A DNA stretch of 9,988 bases, from assembly GCA_964345925.1 (NCBI GenBank), contig CAYFSP010000048.1, forward strand, positions 1 through 9,988. The letters run 5' to 3'. This DNA is from Miniphocaeibacter sp964345925. GTDB taxonomy: Bacteria; Bacillota; Clostridia; Tissierellales; Peptoniphilaceae. Position 1 is the stretch's first letter, and every line of letters begins with the position of its first letter. The notes under the pieces were generated by a model. It was not told the DNA's origin, ran no database searches, and saw only the letters and a list, made by a program, of their open reading frames with translations. Positions 6,350 through 9,988 of the stretch are shown here, in pieces. Made by a program: the position numbers and the translations under genes.

Positions 6350-6967
6350 ATGAGCACTATTATGTATTTAATTTCGATTCTATCCTTAGTATTTACTATT
6401 ACTGCATTATCTGGCAGAACAACACATAATATATACGGAAAAAATAGAAGTTATTTAACTTTTAATAAAATAAGTAAAGATGATCCTAATAGAAAACTCC
6501 ACATTTCTACTCAAGCAATTCTAAATGCTGTCCATTCTTTAGGCTTTTTAGGATTAGGACTATATATTGATGGAATTATATTTCTTTCAAAGAATTTAAT
6601 TACTTTAATTGTCTTTGGCTACCTTTTTATTGCAATCGTCGTAGCAATAACCTATACAACTAAAGTAAAACATTGTAACTCAAAAAAACAAGATTTTCAA
6701 AAGCAAACTAAACCATCAATTAATATAGGAAATATAGAAATATACTATGGTGTTTCAACTACTAAAGTATTTGATAATAGTGAATACTTAGTAGCATATG
6801 ATACTATTATACAAGATCCGAAAATACCTTTTATTACTTGTGAATTACAAAAGAAACAAGATGAAAGTTATATTGGAGATATTATTTTTAAATCAAGTAA
6901 TAATCCAGTTTCTGAATCAATGTTAAGATCTACGCCGATTATTCAAATACATTTAGATAAAAAATAG
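6350..6967 (+). CDS. Membrane protein of unknown function with a soluble C-terminal domain
   Basis: I do not recognise this 205-aa protein. ATG 6350 is chosen because GGAGG lies 6 nt upstream; earlier in-frame codons have no such signal. Three hydrophobic segments are visible, at about residues 3-20, 57-80 and 82-104. A basic stretch follows (KVKHCNSKKQDFQKQTK), so residues 105-205 are probably cytoplasmic. That domain is mixed polar and beta-rich (IGNIEIYYGVSTTKVF, EYLVAYDTII, YIGDIIF, PIIQIHLDKK). The loop between helices 1 and 2 is charged and contains SKDDPNRKLH. It is a single-gene unit: its own likely promoter lies upstream, and the terminator stem overlaps its stop codon. No transporter, kinase or enzyme motif is visible. 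Confidence 0.75.
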   Translation: MSTIMYLISILSLVFTITALSGRTTHNIYGKNRSYLTFNKISKDDPNRKLHISTQAILNAVHSLGFLGLGLYIDGIIFLSKNLITLIVFGYLFIAIVVAITYTTKVKHCNSKKQDFQKQTKPSINIGNIEIYYGVSTTKVFDNSEYLVAYDTIIQDPKIPFITCELQKKQDESYIGDIIFKSSNNPVSESMLRSTPIIQIHLDKK

Positions 6968-7005
6968 GTTGAAATACTTAATTTTTCTAGTATCTCAACC
7001 TATTT
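6962..7005. terminator. Bidirectional terminator between the membrane protein and RlmCD-like genes
   Basis: A 16-bp stem with one mismatch (6962-6977 against 6990-7005) and a 12-nt loop. Its left arm covers the TAG stop of the membrane protein gene. The minus-strand reading has the better U-tract (CCTATTTTTTATC), so it probably also ends the methyltransferase transcript about 110 bp past its stop. Confidence 0.8.
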
Positions 7006-7115
7006 AAAATTTCTATTCTATTTCCTTTTAATCAATGCAACACACTCAGCAATTAAATCTATCCAATCTCAATTTCATTGTTCTTGGAGATTCTTTGCAT
7101 GAGACCTACCACTTC

Positions 7116-8468
7116 TTACTTCGTAAGCAGGGCTAGGACTTCAGCATGAACTGTTCTTGGAAATTGGTCGAAAATTTCAAGTTTTTCAAGTTTATATCCA
7201 TTATTTATCATTATTTCTAAATCCCTTACCTGTGTTACTGGATTACATGATATATAAACAAATTTCTCTGGCTTTATATCCATTATTTTATTTATGGCCT
7301 TTGGGTGTATTCCATCTCTTGGTGGATCTAATACTATAATATCAGCTTCATCTTTTAATTCTTCTATCTTCTCTAACACGTCTCCTGCAATAAATTCAGC
7401 ATTCTCTATTTTATTTAATATACATGTTTCCTTTGCTTTTTCTACTGCCTCTTCTATTATTTCTATTCCCATAACTTTTTTAGCATTTTTAGAAAAAACT
7501 TGCCCTATTGTTCCAGTCCCTGAATAAAGGTCAAAAACTGTTTTATTGTTTATATCTCCAGCAAATTCCAATGCTTTCTCATATAGTTTTTCTGCTGCTT
7601 TTGGATTTGGTTGAAAAAACGAAAATGGAGAAATTTGAAATGTTAAACCTAATAGTTTTTCTGTTATAAATCCATCACCATAAAGTATTTCAACTTTTTC
7701 TGGAACTACTGCATCTGATAGTGAATCATTTGATGTGTGAATTATGGTTTTTATTTTACCATCTAATTTTAAATTCAATAATAGTTCTACAAATTCTTCC
7801 CTATTCCAATCCTCCTGGGTTGAAGTTACTAAATTAATCATATATTCGTCTTCACTAAAGGAATATCTAACAACTAAATGTCTTAACAGTCCTATATGAG
7901 TTTGTTTTCTATAATACGCTGTACCCTTTTCTCTAAAATGATTTTGAACGGCTTGTCTAATAATTTCATAACCTTCATTTACTATATTACAGGTGTTCGT
8001 TTCGCATATTTCATAAAATCTGCCTTTAGAGTGCATTCCTAAAGTAAGTACTCCACCCTTTTCCTTATCCCCAAAACTGTATTCCATTTTATTTCTATAA
8101 GCTATTTCTCTTGGACTAGGATTCATTCTTATTTCTTCTTTATATACATTTGAATATAATTTTTTGAGCATACTATGTTTAAGCTTTAGTTCCTCATCAT
8201 ATTCTAATGATTGGTATGCACAACCACCACATATACCAAAGGGTTTACAGGTATTATTCTTCTCAAGTGGTGACTTTTCCAATAATTCTAGTATTTTCCC
8301 TTCTGTATATTCTTTCTTTCTTCTTTGAGAAACAATTTTTACTTTCTGACCTTTTATTCCACCTTTAAAAATATATCTTTTTTCTTCATGATTTATTAAT
8401 GATTTATTTGGAAAAATATTTTCTTCTATTATTCCAATAATTTCTTTCTTTTTTCTTCTTCTAGCCAT
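7116..8468 (-). CDS. rlmCD: 23S rRNA (uracil-5-)-methyltransferase, RlmCD/TrmA/RumA family
   Basis: SAM-dependent enzyme that makes 5-methyluridine in RNA; in Firmicutes the single RlmCD methylates two 23S rRNA positions (U747 and U1939, E. coli numbering). The 450-aa protein has a basic N-terminus (MARRRKKK) and a TRAM-like domain at about 8-66. It carries the [4Fe-4S] cysteine set Cys74, Cys80, Cys83 and Cys160 (Cys155 is an alternative fourth ligand). The Rossmann methyltransferase domain shows FFQPNP (284-289), DLYSGTGTIG (313-322) and LDPPRDG (380-386). The catalytic Cys408 lies in YISCNP, and the likely general base is Glu443 in HAEVLALL. All key residues are present and the length is normal. 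GGGGA lies about 6 nt before ATG 8468. A TrmFO-independent TrmA-like tRNA role is possible but less likely. It is transcribed alone, divergently from the fluoride-controlled antiporter. Confidence 0.92.
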   Translation of the reverse strand: MARRRKKKEIIGIIEENIFPNKSLINHEEKRYIFKGGIKGQKVKIVSQRRKKEYTEGKILELLEKSPLEKNNTCKPFGICGGCAYQSLEYDEELKLKHSMLKKLYSNVYKEEIRMNPSPREIAYRNKMEYSFGDKEKGGVLTLGMHSKGRFYEICETNTCNIVNEGYEIIRQAVQNHFREKGTAYYRKQTHIGLLRHLVVRYSFSEDEYMINLVTSTQEDWNREEFVELLLNLKLDGKIKTIIHTSNDSLSDAVVPEKVEILYGDGFITEKLLGLTFQISPFSFFQPNPKAAEKLYEKALEFAGDINNKTVFDLYSGTGTIGQVFSKNAKKVMGIEIIEEAVEKAKETCILNKIENAEFIAGDVLEKIEELKDEADIIVLDPPRDGIHPKAINKIMDIKPEKFVYISCNPVTQVRDLEIMINNGYKLEKLEIFDQFPRTVHAEVLALLTK

Positions 8469-8498
8469 AATTTCCCCTATCTTTTTTTATCTATGGTT

Positions 8499-8507
8499 AT
8501 AGTATCA
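8499..8507 (-). promoter_or_regulatory. Possible extended -10 promoter of the methyltransferase gene
   Basis: On the minus strand TGATACTAT (8507 to 8499) fits an extended -10 (TGnTACTAT) about 30 bp before the ATG. No good -35 is visible at the right distance. Confidence 0.35.
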
Positions 8508-8533
8508 TAAATAATGCCATATTATCCATATTG

Positions 8534-8562
8534 TTGACAAAAGTTCATTATACAAATATAAT
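8534..8562 (+). promoter_or_regulatory. Consensus sigma-A promoter of the fluoride-riboswitch transcript
   Basis: TTGACA (8534-8539), a 17-bp spacer and TATAAT (8557-8562): a perfect consensus promoter. Transcription should begin near 8569, at the first bases of the aptamer. So strong a promoter fits a gene held off by downstream attenuation. Confidence 0.9.
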
Positions 8563-8568
8563 GGATTC

Positions 8569-8629
8569 TAGGGAATGAAGTTCTCCCTTGGCGTTGCCTA
8601 AACCACTTTGAAAAGTTGATGACTTCTGC
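8569..8629 (+). promoter_or_regulatory. Fluoride riboswitch (crcB motif)
   Basis: The leader aligns with the fluoride aptamer as I recall it from Thermotoga petrophila. Hairpin P1 is formed by GGGA and TCCC (8571-8587), with loop bases GAAGT (8577-8581). An AAAC joining segment lies at 8600-8603. A second hairpin ACTT-TGAA-AAGT (8605-8616) is followed by GATGACTTC (8618-8626). The loop GAAGT can pair with ACTTC (8622-8626), giving the defining pseudoknot next to the conserved TGATG. An extra small stem (TGGCGTTGCC, 8589-8598) is inserted between P1 and P2. Fluoride riboswitches usually turn on CrcB/Fluc or CLC-F exporters; a cation/proton antiporter is a known less common target. It directly follows a strong promoter. 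Confidence 0.85.
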
Positions 8630-8649
8630 TTTTGCAGAGGTCATTTTGT
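8618..8649 (+). terminator. Hairpin overlapping the fluoride pseudoknot strand, likely the switching terminator
   Basis: GATGACTTCTGC (8618-8629) pairs with GCAGAGGTCATT (8634-8645) through 12 bp including G-U pairs, around a TTTT loop, and is followed by T-rich sequence. Its left arm contains the ACTTC strand and GATGA needed by the aptamer pseudoknot, so the two folds exclude each other. This predicts termination without fluoride and read-through with fluoride. The U-tract is interrupted, so it could instead be only an anti-aptamer hairpin. Confidence 0.6.
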
Positions 8650-8654
8650 CATTT

Positions 8655-8696
8655 TAGCCGATAACTCTTGCAAAAGGATTATCGGCTATTTGTTTA
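8655..8696 (+). terminator. Second leader hairpin with U-rich tail
   Basis: A perfect 10-bp stem, TAGCCGATAA (8655-8664) with TTATCGGCTA (8679-8688), a 14-nt loop, then TTTGTTTA. It sits 5 nt before the antiporter ribosome binding site, downstream of the first hairpin and not overlapping the aptamer. It looks like an intrinsic terminator that every transcript must pass. Confidence 0.75.
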
Positions 8697-8712
8697 TATT
8701 TAGGAGGTTAAT

Positions 8713-9891
8713 ATGTTACTTAGTCTAGCTTTGATTTTTTTAATTGGAATTGCTTTAGGAGGAATTTTTAGTAAATTAAAATTACCACCTTTAATTGGAA
8801 TGTTGCTCACTGGAATTATTTTAGGACCATATTCTTTTAATTTATTAGATGATTCCATACTTAATATCTCTCCAGATCTAAGAAGAATTGCTTTAATTAT
8901 AATTTTGACTAGAGCTGGTCTTTCTCTTGATATTGCAGATTTAAAAAAAGTTGGTCGTCCCGCAATTTTAATGTGTTTTGTTCCAGCCTGTTTTGAAATA
9001 TTGGGAATGATTTTACTTGCCCCTAAACTACTTGGACTTTCACTACTTGATGCTGCAATAATGGGAACGGTCATTGGAGCTGTTTCACCAGCAGTTATAA
9101 TTCCAAAAATGTTAAAATTAATGGAGGAAAATTATGGTACAAAAAAAAGTATTCCCCAACTTATTCTTGCAGGTTCATCTGTTGATGATATTTTTGTAAT
9201 AGTTCTTTTTACAATACTTACTAATCTTGCAAAAAGTGGTGAATTATCCACTTTAAATTTTTTACAAATTCCTATATCCATATTTACAGGAATAATTGTA
9301 GGAATATCCATAGGAATAATTTTAATATATATATTTAAAAAAATTCATTTTCGAAATTCTGTTAAGGTCATAATAATATTATCTATCTCGTTTTTACTTG
9401 TAACTATTGAAGATAATTTTTCAAATATTATACCTTTTTCTGGGCTACTTGCCATTATGAGTTTGGGAATAATCATTAATAAAAAATATAATATTCTATC
9501 GAAAAGACTTTCAATTAAGTATTCAAAACTTTGGGTTGGAGCAGAAATAATGCTATTTGTTTTAGTAGGTGCTACAGTCGATTTAAAATATGCAACATCA
9601 GCAGGACTTTCAGCAATTATATTAATATTTGGAATACTTATTTTTAGAGTTTTAGGAGTTTATATCTCATTAATAGGGGCGAACTTTAATATTAAAGAAA
9701 AAGCTTTCTGTATGATTGCATATATGCCAAAGGCAACTGTTCAAGCGGCTATTGGAGGTATACCTTTAGCTATGGGTCTTTCAAGTGGCAATATTATACT
9801 TACAGTTGCAGTTCTTTCCATTTTAATTACAGCTCCTTTAGGAGCATTGGGAATAGATTTAACATATAAGAAATTGCTTCTAAAAGATTAG
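8713..9891 (+). CDS. Cation/proton antiporter, CPA (Na_H_Exchanger) family, under fluoride control
   Basis: Integral membrane antiporter exchanging Na+ or another cation for H+. The 392-aa protein is hydrophobic throughout, with about 12 helices. Family motifs: KLPPLIGMLLTGIILGP (23-39), a helix-breaking segment GAVSPAVIIPKM (122-133) in the TM4 position, and the ion-binding pair Asp158-Asp159 in SSVDDIFVIVLF. The double Asp is the signature of electrogenic CPA2-type exchangers such as NapA/NhaA. A conserved Lys340 follows in YMPKATVQAAIGG. There is no C-terminal TrkA-N/RCK domain, so it is a minimal exchanger. Start ATG 8713 has AGGAGG 5 nt upstream. The fluoride riboswitch and hairpins immediately upstream imply induction under fluoride stress. 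It may relieve pH or cation imbalance caused by HF entry, or move fluoride-linked ions; which one is not shown by sequence. No CrcB or CLC-F gene is in the window. Confidence 0.9.
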   Translation: MLLSLALIFLIGIALGGIFSKLKLPPLIGMLLTGIILGPYSFNLLDDSILNISPDLRRIALIIILTRAGLSLDIADLKKVGRPAILMCFVPACFEILGMILLAPKLLGLSLLDAAIMGTVIGAVSPAVIIPKMLKLMEENYGTKKSIPQLILAGSSVDDIFVIVLFTILTNLAKSGELSTLNFLQIPISIFTGIIVGISIGIILIYIFKKIHFRNSVKVIIILSISFLLVTIEDNFSNIIPFSGLLAIMSLGIIINKKYNILSKRLSIKYSKLWVGAEIMLFVLVGATVDLKYATSAGLSAIILIFGILIFRVLGVYISLIGANFNIKEKAFCMIAYMPKATVQAAIGGIPLAMGLSSGNIILTVAVLSILITAPLGALGIDLTYKKLLLKD

Positions 9892-9894
9892 ATC

Positions 9895-9930
9895 AAATAA
9901 AAATCGACTTTTCCAAGTCGATTTTTATTT
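9895..9930 (+). terminator. Intrinsic terminator of the antiporter gene
   Basis: A perfect 16-bp stem (9895-9910 against 9915-9930) around the loop TTCC, with a central ATCGACTT/AAGTCGAT core and outer A/T arms that provide the U-tract. It starts 3 bp after the stop codon. The remaining 58 bases to the window end show nothing I can assign. Confidence 0.92.
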
Positions 9931-9988
9931 ATATCGGCCATGTGAAATCTTTTCTGTAAATTAGATTTTTCTATAACAAGATAATTTG

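Noticed and set aside
7079..7164. Near-repeat TGTTCTTGGAGATT / TGTTCTTGGAAATT about 72 bp apart at the methyltransferase 3' end
   Set aside because: Similarity stops after about 14 bases, so it is too short to support a duplication or attachment site.
8700..9074. Long minus-strand open frame (124 codons) opposite the antiporter
   Set aside because: It is antisense to a well-supported transporter gene, has low-complexity composition and no ribosome binding site.

Overview
The window looks like chromosomal DNA of a low-GC, Gram-positive anaerobe of the Clostridia/Tissierellia type. This is inferred from very AT-rich codon use, strong GGAG-type ribosome binding sites, U-tract terminators, a sortase, a single RlmCD-type rRNA methyltransferase, and two transcription-attenuating riboswitch leaders typical of Firmicutes. 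No mobile element, rRNA, tRNA or CRISPR array is visible. I cannot name a species.

Layout, left to right. (1) 1-2353, minus strand: a sortase (1673-2353) followed by a PRD/BglG/Mga-type regulator (1-1312) that runs off the left edge. Between them lie the sortase terminator and an AT-rich region with repeated TTGCAAT/CGTTTT motifs, plausible operator sites. (2) 2425-3918, plus strand: a promoter, a leader resembling the guanidine-IV (mepA-motif) riboswitch with a terminator hairpin, then a MepA-like MATE efflux gene broken by one in-frame TAG. A bidirectional terminator separates it from the next unit. (3) 3921-6019, minus strand: a Nudix hydrolase, a coupled protein of unknown function, and two tandem HD-domain phosphohydrolase genes. 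The upstream HD copy has an in-frame TGA; the downstream copy is intact. (4) 6350-6967, plus strand: an orphan membrane protein of unknown function, sharing a bidirectional terminator with (5) an RlmCD-like 23S rRNA uracil-5 methyltransferase on the minus strand (7116-8468). (6) 8534-9930, plus strand: a consensus sigma-A promoter, a fluoride riboswitch, two successive hairpins, and a CPA-type cation/proton antiporter with its own terminator.

The main theme is RNA-controlled efflux. One leader probably senses guanidinium and controls a MATE exporter that is now interrupted. The other senses fluoride and controls a cation/proton antiporter. The second theme is decay: two unrelated genes about 1 kb apart each carry one nonsense codon with an otherwise open frame. 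This suggests recent loss of function or base-call errors. I found no clearly new defence or biosynthetic system. The points most worth checking are the two attenuator leaders, the histidine-less PRD regulator beside a sortase, and the unexplained repeats between them.
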